A model generated the notes under the pieces. That model was given only the letters and a program-made list of their open reading frames with translations, ran no database searches and had not been told where the DNA came from. Below, piece by piece: positions 1 to 8,386 of a stretch of DNA of 64,000 nucleotides (its first letter is position 1; each line of letters begins with the position of its first letter). The stretch covers positions 371,759 to 435,758 of the forward strand of contig NZ_BEWB01000009.1 in assembly GCF_003112555.1 (NCBI RefSeq). The letters run 5' to 3'. The stretch is from Streptomyces coelicoflavus. GTDB taxonomy: Bacteria > Actinomycetota > Actinomycetes > Streptomycetales > Streptomycetaceae. A program made the position numbers and the translations under genes.

Positions 1-796
1 GGTCCGGGTCCAGGGGCAGGGGCTCGGCGAAGGCGAGACGGTCGAGGGTCTCCCGCTCCTCGGTGCGGACGCGGTCGAGGACCCGGGCGGTGCGCTCCCG
101 CACCGCCCGGGTGACCGGCACGGGACCCCGCCACGCGCGCAGGTCCGTGCCCGGCACCGGCACGAGCAGCCCCTCCTGGCGTACGGCGGTCAGCAGTTCG
201 CGCAGCAGCCGCAGGTCGCCCCGGCTCAGACGGTGCAGCCGGTCGACGGTGAGCGGCTCCAGGACGGTGTCCGCGCCCGCCGTGAGGAGTTCCGCGGTGT
301 CCTCGCGGGGCAGCGGTGCCAGGGCGAGACGCGGCAGCAGTTCCCCGGACCACAGCCGCGACACGGCGTCCGGTGCGGGGACGCCGTCGGTGGCGACGAC
401 CAGGAGGCGGGTGCGGCCGTGCACGGCGAGCTGGTGCAGCAGGGCGGCGGAGGAGTCGTCGAGCAGATGGGCGTCGTCGACCAGCAGCAGCCGCACACCG
501 GACAGGAGGTGGACCGCCCGGTGCAGGGTGACGGTCTCGGGCAGCAGGTGGGCGAAGGCGGCGAAGGGGATGCCCCGGGTCTCGGGCGTCCCGGCAACCC
601 TGGCGCAGTCCGCGCCGCGTACGGCCTCCGTGACGAGCCTGGTCTTGCCCGCACCGGCCGGGCCCGTCACCACGAGGCCGCTCCGTCCGGCCGCCACCGA
701 CCGCCGCACCAGCTCGAGTTCGTCCACCCGCCCGGTGAACGGCCAGGGGGCGTCCAGCGCCTTCGTGTCCCGCGGAGAAGTCGTCACAGTCGTCAC
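1..796 (-). CDS. Large P-loop ATPase regulator, probably LuxR family (N-terminal part; gene runs off the left edge)
   Basis: The reverse strand is open from a GTG at 796 to the window edge (265 codons) and codes for a P-loop ATPase. Visible motifs are a Walker A GPAGAGKT at about residues 45-52 and a Walker B LLLVDD followed by AHLLDD at about 103-114. After these come Leu/Arg-rich helical segments typical of the ATPase core of large ATP-binding LuxR (LAL) regulators. The expected C-terminal helix-turn-helix would lie outside the window, so the family call is inferred from the N-terminus. A second GTG at 787 is an alternative start. The gene is divergent from the metalloprotease homologue at 893, and palindromes lie in the 96-bp gap. 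Confidence 0.8.
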   Translation of the reverse strand, partial: MTTVTTSPRDTKALDAPWPFTGRVDELELVRRSVAAGRSGLVVTGPAGAGKTRLVTEAVRGADCARVAGTPETRGIPFAAFAHLLPETVTLHRAVHLLSGVRLLLVDDAHLLDDSSAALLHQLAVHGRTRLLVVATDGVPAPDAVSRLWSGELLPRLALAPLPREDTAELLTAGADTVLEPLTVDRLHRLSRGDLRLLRELLTAVRQEGLLVPVPGTDLRAWRGPVPVTRAVRERTARVLDRVRTEERETLDRLAFAEPLPLDPD

Positions 797-802
797 GGGA
801 AC

Positions 803-855
803 ATGAGTCGGCCTACTCATCCTTGATACAGGGTGACTTGAGTACCCCTCGACTC
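803..855. promoter_or_regulatory. Two GAGT/ACTC palindromes between divergent genes
   Basis: ATGAGT (803-808) and ACTCAT (815-820) form a perfect 6-bp inverted repeat with a 6-nt spacer. About 20 bp further on, TTGAGT (838-843) and ACTCAG (852-857) form a second, weaker one with the same GAGT/ACTC core. They fill the intergenic region between the LuxR-type ATPase and the metalloprotease homologue. An operator for the adjacent regulator is an inference. Confidence 0.4.
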
Positions 856-892
856 AGGCGCCGGGGGCGGGCCGGACGGCACCCTGACGACC

Positions 893-1972
893 ATGACCGC
901 ACGCTACTGCTCGCTCGCGCGGCAGCCCGCCCCCGTGCTCGCGCCGGGGCTGGCCGCCGAGCGTGCCGCCGCGCTCGTCGGCGGGCAGCGGATGTGGGTC
1001 AACGGAACCGTGCTGCACTACTGCTTCCTCGGCGGCGACATCGACGCCTCGGTGGTCCCGATGCCCGGCACCGGACGGCCCCGGCGGGGTTCGTGGGTGG
1101 GGACCGAGGAGCAGCGGGACGTCGTGCGCGACTGTTTCCGGGAGTGGCGGGACCTCGGCATCGGGATCGGTCTCACCGAGGTCCACGACCGGTCGGAGGC
1201 GGAGCTGCGCATCGGCTTCCAGCCCGGCGACGGGTCCTGGTCGGCGGTGGGCAAGGACGCGCTCCGGGTCGGTCTGAACGACCGTACGATGAATTTCGGC
1301 TGGGACCTGACCGCACCGGGTGAGCGCGCGACGGCCCTGCACCAGATCGGGCACGCACTCGGCATGCTGCACGAGCACCAGAGTCCGTTCGCCGGCATCC
1401 TCTGGGACGACGAGGCGGTCTACGCCGAGCTGGCGGGCCCGCCCAACCACTGGAGCCGGGAGCGGACCTTCCACAACATCCTGCGCAAGCTCGACGACGA
1501 CGAGGCCAACGGCCCCGTCTGGGACCCGCAGTCGATCATGGAGTACCCGTTCCCGTCGGGTCTGATACTGGAGCCCGAGCACTACCGTTCCGGTCTGCGA
1601 CCGCCCGGTGTCCTCTCCGCCGCCGACAAGGAGTTCGCCCTGCGCTGGTACCCGCCCGCCGGACGGCCCGGTCCGCTGGTGCCCTTCCGCTCGGTGCCGC
1701 TGGGCCTCGGGCCCGGCGAGCAGGCCGACTTCCGGGTGGATCCGCCGGAGACCCGCGAATACACCGTGGGCACCTTCGGCGACAGCGACGCCGTCGTCGT
1801 CGTCTTCGAGGAGCGGGACGGCGTGCCCCGCTACTTCGCCGGACAGGACGACGGGGGAGACCCCCGCAACGCCACGATCAGGGCCCGTTTCGTCAAGGGC
1901 CGCCGCTACGTCGTCCGGGTGCGCCTGTACTCCTCGTGGGGTGCGGGCGAGACGGCGGTCATGTACTGGTGA
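893..1972 (+). CDS. Astacin/matrixin-like zinc metalloprotease homologue with Gln in place of the catalytic Glu
   Basis: The 359-residue protein has the metzincin zinc site HQIGHALGMLHEH (residues 150-162) and a Met-turn SIMEY (214-218), both in the expected order and spacing. His150, His154 and His160 would bind zinc. The general-base Glu of HEXXH is Gln151 (codon CAG at 1343-1345), so classical peptidase activity is doubtful. Residues from about 225 form a beta-rich C-terminal domain with acidic stretches, perhaps a substrate-binding module. No signal peptide is visible at the chosen ATG, which is unusual for this family, and no better upstream start was found. It may be a zinc-binding pseudo-enzyme. 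The fold call is secure; the activity is not. Confidence 0.82.
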   Translation: MTARYCSLARQPAPVLAPGLAAERAAALVGGQRMWVNGTVLHYCFLGGDIDASVVPMPGTGRPRRGSWVGTEEQRDVVRDCFREWRDLGIGIGLTEVHDRSEAELRIGFQPGDGSWSAVGKDALRVGLNDRTMNFGWDLTAPGERATALHQIGHALGMLHEHQSPFAGILWDDEAVYAELAGPPNHWSRERTFHNILRKLDDDEANGPVWDPQSIMEYPFPSGLILEPEHYRSGLRPPGVLSAADKEFALRWYPPAGRPGPLVPFRSVPLGLGPGEQADFRVDPPETREYTVGTFGDSDAVVVVFEERDGVPRYFAGQDDGGDPRNATIRARFVKGRRYVVRVRLYSSWGAGETAVMYW

Positions 1973-2152
1973 CCGCACGACTCGCAGACGCCCGGGCGCC
2001 GTGGTCATGGACCGGCGCCGGGGGCCGGCCGCGGAACGTCTCCTTCGGGGGAGGGCGGACGTTCCGCGGCCCACGCCGTGTCCGCCGCTGGGGGGCGGCG
2101 GACACGGCCATTCGTCCGAGGAGACCGGGCGGGGCGGGGCCCGTACCCAAGT

Positions 2153-2192
2153 GAAAAGGGTCTCCGCGAGCTTCCGCCCGCGAAGACCCTTC
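2153..2192 (-). terminator. Hairpin downstream of tRNA-Pro copy 1
   Basis: AAGGGTCT (2156-2163) pairs with AGACCCTT (2184-2191), and an inner CGCG/CGCG stem continues the hairpin. It sits 10 bp beyond the 3' end of the tRNA on the minus strand, where a terminator is expected. Confidence 0.6.
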
Positions 2193-2200
2193 GCATACCG

Positions 2201-2274
<74 letters not shown>

Positions 2275-2416
2275 GTGCGCGATCCGCGTTGTCCGTGATC
2301 GCGCTGGTCAAGCCTACCCCATTCGGTGCGGGGACGAAGCAGGCGGCCACCCGCTCGGACGATCACATGGCGAGACGGCTTTGCACCGCCCCGCCCACCG
2401 GGCGTTACCTCGCACG

Positions 2417-3403
2417 GTGCGTACCGAAAGAACCGAACGAACAGACCGAACCGACGGAACCGGACACCTCGGCGGCGACGGGACCGGTGACCGCTCCGCG
2501 CGGCGTGCCGTCACCGTCTTCCCGGTCCTCGTCCTCCTGGCCGGCGCCCTCGGCCTGCTGCTCCCCGGAAGTTTCACCGGGTGGAGCGAGGCGGTGCCGT
2601 ACCTGCTCGGCGTCGTGATGTTCTGCATGGGCATCACCATGACCCCGGAGGACTTCCGCGGGGTCGTGAAGCGTCCCTGGGCGGTGGCACTGGGTCTGGT
2701 CGCGCACTACGTCATCATGCCGGGGCTCGGCTGGGCGATCGCCCACCTGCTCGACCTCCCGCCCCAGCTCGCCGCGGGCGTGATCCTGGTGGGGTGCGCG
2801 CCCAGCGGTACGGCTTCCAACGTGGTGACCTACCTGGCCCGCGGCGACGTCGCCCTGTCGGTCTCCGTCGCGACCGTGTCCACGCTGGTCGCTCCGCTGG
2901 TCACCCCGCCGCTGACGCTGCTGCTGGCCGGCGCGTACCTGCCGGTGGACGCCGGGTCCATGGTCACCGACATCCTCAAGACGGTGCTACTACCCGTCCT
3001 CGCGGGCGTCGTCGTACGGCTCCTCGCGGGACGGTACGTCCAGCGGGCGCTGCCGGCACTGCCGTGGCTGTCCGCGCTGACGATCGCCGTGATCGTGGCG
3101 GTCGTCGTGGCGGGCAGCGCGGACGCCATCAAGTCGGCCGCGGGGCTGGTCATCGTCGCCGTCGTGCTGCACAACGGGCTCGGACTCGCCCTCGGTTACG
3201 GCGCGGGGCGCCTCGGCCGGCTGGGCGAGCCCGGCAGTCGCGCCATGGCCTTCGAGGTCGGCATGCAGAACTCGGGCCTCGCCGCGTCGCTGGCCACCGC
3301 CCATTTCAGCCCCCTGGCGGCGTTGCCGGCCGCGGTGTTCTCCGTCTGGCACAACGTCTCCGGTGCGGTGGTCGCGGCGTGGTTGTCGCGCCGGGGGCGG
3401 TGA
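2417..3403 (+). CDS. Bile acid:sodium symporter (BASS) family transporter
   Basis: About 328 residues with nine or ten hydrophobic segments. Family hallmarks include GVVMFCMGITMTPEDF near the first helices, GCAPSGTASNVVTYLARGD in the middle, and EVGMQNSGLAASLA late in the protein. BASS proteins are inner-membrane carriers that import bile acids or small organic anions such as pantoate, pyruvate or glucosinolate-like acids with sodium; the substrate cannot be read from sequence. The frame is open back into the tRNA gene, so a start within the tRNA is rejected. GTG at 2417 is the first sensible start but has no strong ribosome binding site, and the first 30 residues (RTERTERTDRTDGTG) are low complexity. 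Confidence 0.85.
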   Translation: MRTERTERTDRTDGTGHLGGDGTGDRSARRAVTVFPVLVLLAGALGLLLPGSFTGWSEAVPYLLGVVMFCMGITMTPEDFRGVVKRPWAVALGLVAHYVIMPGLGWAIAHLLDLPPQLAAGVILVGCAPSGTASNVVTYLARGDVALSVSVATVSTLVAPLVTPPLTLLLAGAYLPVDAGSMVTDILKTVLLPVLAGVVVRLLAGRYVQRALPALPWLSALTIAVIVAVVVAGSADAIKSAAGLVIVAVVLHNGLGLALGYGAGRLGRLGEPGSRAMAFEVGMQNSGLAASLATAHFSPLAALPAAVFSVWHNVSGAVVAAWLSRRGR

Positions 3404-3408
3404 CAGCA

Positions 3409-3489
3409 CCTGCGGTCGGCCGAGCGGGGCCGTGACCTGCGGTGGGCTGAGCGGGGGGCCGTGACCCGCGGTCGGCCGGGCGGCCGCGA
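3409..3489 (+). repeat. Three imperfect direct repeats of about 27 bp
   Basis: Consecutive units at 3409-3435, 3436-3464 and 3465-3489 share the pattern CCTGCGGTcGGCcGAGCGGGG followed by CCGTGA, with the third unit more diverged. They occupy the gap between the transporter and the cupin gene. No function is evident. Confidence 0.6.
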
Positions 3490-3568
3490 CGAAGTGTCCG
3501 CGCACCCGGCCGGATCCCGCACACCCTGTCGCCCCCGGCGCCCCGCACGGTCCGGTTAGCGTCGCGGC

Positions 3569-3943
3569 ATGACCCACAGCTTCGTTGTCCACGTGCCCGA
3601 CGCCGAGCTCGAACCCGAGCCGCTCTCCCCCGGCCAGATCGTGTCCGGCACGCCCGAGGTGACCGGCAGGGTGGTCTGGGAGTCACCGGACGGACGTCAG
3701 GTGCGGGGCGTCTGGCAGATCACACCGGGCGTCGTCACCGACACCGAGGCGGACGAGATGTTCGTCGTGCTGAGCGGCTCGGCCACCATCGAGGTGGCGG
3801 ACGGCCCGACCCTCACCGTCGGACCGGGAGACCTGGCCGTGCTGCGCGAGGGCGACCGTACGACGTGGACGGTGCACGAGACACTGCGCAAGGCGTACGC
3901 GATCAACCTCGGTCAGGCGTCCTCGACCAGCCCGGCCTCGTAG
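3569..3943 (+). CDS. Small cupin-domain protein (Cupin_3/EutQ-like)
   Basis: 124 residues forming one cupin barrel. The central part (MFVVLSGSATIEVADGPTLTVGPGDLAVLREGDRTTWTVHE, residues about 65-105) matches the Cupin_3 group seen in EutQ and (S)-ureidoglycine aminohydrolase relatives. The metal-ligand His/Glu set of enzymatic cupins is incomplete, with Glu present in DEMFVV but no HxH, so binding or an unknown isomerase-type role is as likely as catalysis. The last 31 nt overlap the 3' end of the convergent response-regulator gene. Confidence 0.8.
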   Translation: MTHSFVVHVPDAELEPEPLSPGQIVSGTPEVTGRVVWESPDGRQVRGVWQITPGVVTDTEADEMFVVLSGSATIEVADGPTLTVGPGDLAVLREGDRTTWTVHETLRKAYAINLGQASSTSPAS

Positions 3944-4569
3944 GCGACGATGGCCGCCTGCACCCGGTTGCGCACCCCCAGCTGCTGGAGGATGGCGCTG
4001 ACGTACGCCTTGATCGTGCCCTCGACCAGGTACATGCGCCGGGCGATCTCGGCGTTCGACAGGCCGGACCCGAGCATGGCCAGGACCTCGCGCTCCCGTT
4101 CGGACAGTACGGCGACCCGCTCGCCCGAGGCCGAGGAGCGGGGCGAGGGCGCCCGGCGCAGCTCGGTCATCAGCCGGCGGGCCACCAACGGAGACAGGCA
4201 GGCACCCCCGGCCGCCACCGCGCGCACCCCGGAGATCAGGTCCCGGGGGTCGGACGCCTTGAGCAGGAACCCGGCCACCTGCTGGTCCAGGGCCCGCTCG
4301 ATGTAGCGGTCCTCGCCGAACGTGGTGAGGACGATCACCGCGGTGTCCGGGTTGGTGGTCCGCAATTCGCCGGCGGCCGCCAGACCGTCCAGCTCCGGCA
4401 TCCGGATGTCCAGGAGTGCCACGTCGGGTCGGTGTCTGCGGGCCAGTTCGACGGCCTCACGTCCGTCGGCGGCCTCGGCGACCACCTCGATGCCGGGCTC
4501 GGTGGTGAGGATGGCGCGGACGCCGGCCCGCACGATGCTCTCGTCGTCGGCGACCAGTACGCGGATCAT
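3913..4569 (-). CDS. NarL/FixJ-family response regulator
   Basis: 218 residues: an N-terminal receiver domain (acidic pair DD at 8-9, phosphoacceptor Asp54 in ALLDIRMPELDG, Lys in GFLLKASD) and a C-terminal LuxR-type HTH (LSEREREVLAMLGSGLSNAEIARRM, about 150-175). It acts as a cytoplasmic DNA-binding partner of the histidine kinase encoded 89 nt upstream on the same strand. The pair is divergent from an ABC exporter operon at 6522, and by analogy with similar loci may control it. The start ATG at 4569 opens directly on the conserved MIRVLVADDE. Confidence 0.93.
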   Translation of the reverse strand: MIRVLVADDESIVRAGVRAILTTEPGIEVVAEAADGREAVELARRHRPDVALLDIRMPELDGLAAAGELRTTNPDTAVIVLTTFGEDRYIERALDQQVAGFLLKASDPRDLISGVRAVAAGGACLSPLVARRLMTELRRAPSPRSSASGERVAVLSEREREVLAMLGSGLSNAEIARRMYLVEGTIKAYVSAILQQLGVRNRVQAAIVAYEAGLVEDA

Positions 4570-4658
4570 CCGGTCCTTCCGGTGGTGGTGTCGGGGGCTG
4601 TCCCGGGGCTTGTCCCGGGGGCGGCGGCCTCTGTGGGAGGAGGCCTCTGCGGGGGCGT

Positions 4659-6386
4659 TCAGAGTCTGTCCTTGGTGACCAGGACGTCGTCCGTGAAGCA
4701 CAGGCGGTACATCGTGCCGGTGAGGTCGAACAGGCCCTCGCTCGCCCGGTAGTACTCGCATGCGGCGCCGGGCGGAGCGGCAGGTTCGGTCAGGGTGGGC
4801 GGCGGCTCGCCGATCCGCCGTGCCGGAAGGACCGCCTCGAGTTCCGCGCGCGTCTCGCCGAGCCGGACGCGTCCGTAGTCCCCGGGCGCGAGTGACGTGG
4901 TCGCCGAGGTGGCGACGTAGAGGCCGGTGAGCAGGGCCGCGATCGCGACGCCGAGCAGCACGGGCAGCAACGCGGCTCGCCGGGCGTCGCCGCGCAGCCG
5001 GGCCCTGGTGCGCAGCAGCGCCGTCCGCGCGGTGCTCCGCCCCGGCCGGGCGCCGTCGGCGCGGGCGGGGTCCCCGGCCGGTGCCGCGTACGCGTCCCCT
5101 TCGTCGTCCGCGAGCACGGCCCGGGGCGCCCCCGGCGACCGGCTCGTCGCGTCGGCACCGTGCGGAGCGGCGGCCCTCGGTGGTGGCGCCGACGGGATGT
5201 GCGGGAGCCGTGCGCGCACCTCGAAGCCGTTCCCGCGCGGGCCCGCCCGCAGCGTGCCGCCCGCCAGGCGCACGCGTTCGTCCAGGCCGATCAGTCCGGC
5301 ACCGCTGCCGGTGGCGGCGCGGCTCCCGGCGCGGCGCGGCGTCTCGTTGACGACCGAGACCACGGTCTCGTCCGGCCGGTGGAGCACCCGTACGGAGACC
5401 GGTGCGCCGGGCGCGTGCTTGGCCGAGTTGGTCAGGGCCTCCTGGACCACCCGGTAGGCCGCGAGGCCGGCCAGGGTGGGCACACCGGGTTCGGGGGCCG
5501 CGGGGGCCGCGCCCTCCTCCCGGAAGTCCACCGGCGCGGCCGCCCCCTCGAACCGGCGCACCAGCCCGGCGATCGACTCGTGGGCGGGCACCAGGGAGGG
5601 GCCGGCGGAGCCGCCGTCCTCCCGCAGCAACCCGATGGCCTCGTGCAGCCGCTCGGTGGCGAGGGTGCAGCGCTCCCGCAACTGGCCGACGACGGCCCGG
5701 TGTTCGCCGGACAGCTCCCTGGACAGTTCGAGTCCGCCGGCGAGCAGGGCCATGGCGCTCAGCTCGTGGCCCAGGGAATCGTGGATGTCCTGCGCGATGC
5801 GGGCCCGTTCCCGGTGCCGCGCCTGCTCGGCGACGAAGCGCTGCCGCCACTCCAGTCGTTCGGCGTGCTCCCAGCCCGCGTGGGCCAGCGCGGCGCGCTG
5901 CCTGCGCCAGTTGCCGGCCCACCACGGCAGTACGCAGGAGGCGAACTGGAGCATCAGCAGGCTCAGCGCGTCCTTGGCCTCGGCCACCGCGCCGACCAGC
6001 AGGACCCCGGTCACCGTGGCACCGGCGAAGACCAGTTGGGCGGGCCGGATCCGGGACACTCGGCGGCCCGCGCTCCAGCTCAGCACCGCCGCCGCCACCG
6101 CGGGCCAGGCACCGGCGCCGAACCACGGCAGGAAGAGGGCGAGCAGCGCCGCCGCCAGCAGGGACACCGGAGGAGCCGCACGCCGCAGCGCCACCCCGAC
6201 CGTGACGACCAGGCAGGCGGTCAGCCAGACGGCCGGGGCGGCGGCGGGCACCCTCGTGTCCAGGGCGGACGGGGCCAGCAGGACGAGGAGCAGCCCGTGG
6301 TCGCCGGGCCGGGTGAAGGGGCGGTCGGCGGCCACGTCACGCAGGAGCTGCCCGGTGAGCCGGCGTATGTCCTGCCATCTGCGCAT
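4659..6386 (-). CDS. NarL-type sensor histidine kinase with an extra membrane-anchored C-terminal domain
   Basis: 575 residues. Several N-terminal membrane segments lie within residues 30-160. A HisKA_3 helix carries the phospho-His202 (ARIAQDIHDSLGHELS), and the HATPase_c domain has the N-box EALTNSAKHA (about 316-325) and G-box GSGAGLIGLDERV (360-372). The kinase core ends near 395. A 70-residue Ala/Pro/Arg-rich linker, another hydrophobic segment (about 471-495) and an outside domain of about 80 residues with two Cys (CEYY, LCF) follow. That order is not usual for this family. The GDYGRVRLGETRAELEAVLP stretch recalls SmpA/BLIP-like repeats. It is transcribed with the response regulator. 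Confidence 0.92.
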   Translation of the reverse strand: MRRWQDIRRLTGQLLRDVAADRPFTRPGDHGLLLVLLAPSALDTRVPAAAPAVWLTACLVVTVGVALRRAAPPVSLLAAALLALFLPWFGAGAWPAVAAAVLSWSAGRRVSRIRPAQLVFAGATVTGVLLVGAVAEAKDALSLLMLQFASCVLPWWAGNWRRQRAALAHAGWEHAERLEWRQRFVAEQARHRERARIAQDIHDSLGHELSAMALLAGGLELSRELSGEHRAVVGQLRERCTLATERLHEAIGLLREDGGSAGPSLVPAHESIAGLVRRFEGAAAPVDFREEGAAPAAPEPGVPTLAGLAAYRVVQEALTNSAKHAPGAPVSVRVLHRPDETVVSVVNETPRRAGSRAATGSGAGLIGLDERVRLAGGTLRAGPRGNGFEVRARLPHIPSAPPPRAAAPHGADATSRSPGAPRAVLADDEGDAYAAPAGDPARADGARPGRSTARTALLRTRARLRGDARRAALLPVLLGVAIAALLTGLYVATSATTSLAPGDYGRVRLGETRAELEAVLPARRIGEPPPTLTEPAAPPGAACEYYRASEGLFDLTGTMYRLCFTDDVLVTKDRL

Positions 6387-6521
6387 GCCGGAACGCTACA
6401 AGACCGCCTCCCGCCCCGGGACCTGCCGAAAGTCGATGCGTTCGCTGCCTTTCGCCGGATGTCACCGCCGCCCCTGTCTCCCTAGCGTTCCGGGCATGCC
6501 ACTGGAAGGAGCGATCGCACC

Positions 6522-7478
6522 ATGATCACGTCGGAACGGCTGACCAAACGGTACGGCGACAAGGCGGCCGTCTCGGACCTCTCGTTCACCGTCGCCCCGG
6601 GGAAGGTCACGGGCTTCCTCGGGCCGAACGGCGCGGGCAAGTCGACCACCATGCGGATGGCCGTCGGCCTCGACACACCGACCTCGGGCCGGGTGCTGGT
6701 GGGAGGCAGGAGATACGGGGAACTGCGCCACCCGCTGCGCAGCGTCGGCGCGCTCCTGGACGCGCGGGCCTGCCACCCCGGCCGCTCGGCGCACCGTCAT
6801 CTGCTCGGTCTGGCCCGCAGCAACGGCATCCCGGCCTCCCGGGTCGGCGAGGTGCTGGAGACCGTCGGACTCACGGAGGTCGCCGGGAAGCGGGTCGGCT
6901 CGTACTCCCTCGGGATGGGCCAGCGGCTGGGGATCGCGGTGGCCCTGCTGGGCGATCCGGAGGTGCTGCTCTTCGACGAGCCGGTCAACGGGCTCGACCC
7001 GGACGGCGTGCGGTGGGTGCGGGAGCTGATGCGCTCGCTGGCCGGGGAGGGGCGGACGGTGCTGGTCTCCAGCCACCTGATGAGCGAGATGCAGGAGACC
7101 GCCGACCACCTCCTGGTCATCGGCCGGGGACGGATCCTCGCGGACGCCCCCATGGACGAGGTGATCGCGGGCAGTTCGCTGACCGCCGCCCGCGTGCGGA
7201 CGCCCGAGCCCGAGGCCCTGGAGCGGGAACTGCTCCGGCGGGGCCTGCGGGTCGACCGGGACGGGGGTCTGGAACCCGGCGAACTCGTCGTCGTCGGCGC
7301 CACCCTGCGGGAGATCGGCGACCTGGCGTTCACCCACCGGATCCCCGTCCACGAGCTGAGCATGCGCCGGGCCAGTCTGGAACAGGCGTACATGGAACTC
7401 ACCGCGGACAGCGTGGAGTTCGGCTCGCCCGCCCTTTCGCCGCTCCTCGACACCCCCACCACCACTCCGAAGGTCTGA
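6522..7478 (+). CDS. ABC exporter ATP-binding protein
   Basis: 318 residues with Walker A GPNGAGKST (34-42), a Q-loop region, the degenerate signature SLGMGQRLGIA (usually LSGGQ; SxGMxQRL is typical of DrrA/NatA-type exporters), Walker B VLLFDEPVNGLDP and H-loop SSHLMSEM. The AAGGAG ribosome binding site lies 8-12 nt upstream of ATG. The gene is followed after 6 nt by its permease. The pair resembles bacitracin, antibiotic or lipid exporters of the DrrAB type and is divergent from the two-component system, which suggests signal-controlled export. Confidence 0.93.
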   Translation: MITSERLTKRYGDKAAVSDLSFTVAPGKVTGFLGPNGAGKSTTMRMAVGLDTPTSGRVLVGGRRYGELRHPLRSVGALLDARACHPGRSAHRHLLGLARSNGIPASRVGEVLETVGLTEVAGKRVGSYSLGMGQRLGIAVALLGDPEVLLFDEPVNGLDPDGVRWVRELMRSLAGEGRTVLVSSHLMSEMQETADHLLVIGRGRILADAPMDEVIAGSSLTAARVRTPEPEALERELLRRGLRVDRDGGLEPGELVVVGATLREIGDLAFTHRIPVHELSMRRASLEQAYMELTADSVEFGSPALSPLLDTPTTTPKV

Positions 7479-7484
7479 TCCGCC

Positions 7485-8285
7485 ATGACGAAGACGACGA
7501 CACCTCTCCCCCGGCCCACGGGCCCCGGCAGGGGCGGCGGGTTCCGGGGCGCGCTCGCGTTCGAGTGGACGAAACTGTGGAGCGTGCGGGCCACCTGGTG
7601 GAACCTCGCCGTCGGTCTCCTGCTCACCGTGGGCTTCGCGGCGATGGTCGGCGCGTCGGCCGACGCCAGCGCGAAGAAGGGCATCGACGTCACCATGCCC
7701 GCTCCGCACCACGCGTCGCAGGCGTTCCTCATCTCCCAGCTCACCGTGGTGGTCCTGGCCACCCTGGCGCTGACCGGCGAGTACTCCAGCGGCTCCGTCC
7801 GCACCACCTTGCAGGCCGTCCCGGCGCGCGGCCGGATGCTGCGGTCCAAGACGATCGTCGTCACGGCCGTCGTGGCGGTGGCGGGCTGCGTGTTCAGTGT
7901 GCTGGGCACCCTCGTCGCGGCGCCGCTGATGAGCGGTCACGGGGACTACACCGGCGGCGAACTCCTCGGCACCGCACTCGGTGCCGGTGTGTACCTGGCC
8001 GCCCTCGCGGTGATGTCGGTGGGCATCGGCAGCCTGCTGCGCAGCGCGGCGGGGACGATCACGACCCTCATCATGGTGCTGCTCGCGCTGCCCCAGCTGA
8101 TGGGCGTCGTGGGCGCGCGATGGCTGGAGACCGCCTCCGACTACATGCCGAGCGTCGCGGGCACCGTGCTGCTCACGCAGGACCACGACCCCTACGGCGG
8201 CGGCGCCGCGCTGGCGGTCGTCGTGGTGTGGTCGCTCGTCTGCTACGGCGCGGGGTCCGCGGTGCTGCGCCGGCGCGACGCCTGA
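7485..8285 (+). CDS. ABC exporter permease (ABC-2 type)
   Basis: 266 residues with six hydrophobic segments: WWNLAVGLLLTVGF near residue 40, then segments around 85, 125, 165, 195 and 240. The cytoplasmic start is ALAFEWTKLWSVRATWW, a hallmark of ABC-2 permeases paired with DrrA/CcmA-like ATPases. It follows the ATPase gene by 6 nt and is certainly its membrane partner. The substrate is unknown. Confidence 0.9.
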   Translation: MTKTTTPLPRPTGPGRGGGFRGALAFEWTKLWSVRATWWNLAVGLLLTVGFAAMVGASADASAKKGIDVTMPAPHHASQAFLISQLTVVVLATLALTGEYSSGSVRTTLQAVPARGRMLRSKTIVVTAVVAVAGCVFSVLGTLVAAPLMSGHGDYTGGELLGTALGAGVYLAALAVMSVGIGSLLRSAAGTITTLIMVLLALPQLMGVVGARWLETASDYMPSVAGTVLLTQDHDPYGGGAALAVVVVWSLVCYGAGSAVLRRRDA

Positions 8286-8300
8286 CCCCGCGCCGGAGCT

Positions 8301-8322
8301 TTGTCCTGTCAAAAGGTTGACA
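8301..8322. promoter_or_regulatory. Perfect palindrome TGTCAA-AAGG-TTGACA and overlapping TTGTCCTG motif
   Basis: TGTCAA (8307-8312) and TTGACA (8317-8322) form a perfect inverted repeat with a 4-nt spacer, about 65 bp before the dehydrogenase start at 8387. TTGACA can also serve as a -35 box. The left edge TTGTCCTGTCAAA (8302-8314) nearly repeats a motif found before the dioxygenase gene at 10772. It is a likely operator for the LacI or GntR regulator of this region. Confidence 0.55.
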
Positions 8323-8386
8323 TGATGCGGACGTGCCCCGGAGGGTGGGCGGGTCAGAGCAGGGACCGGTTCGCAGAGGGGCTCTC

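Noticed and set aside
226..654. 142-codon minus-strand frame inside the LuxR-type ATPase
   Set aside because: Ser/Pro/Arg-rich shadow frame; the frame with Walker motifs starting at 796 is the real one.
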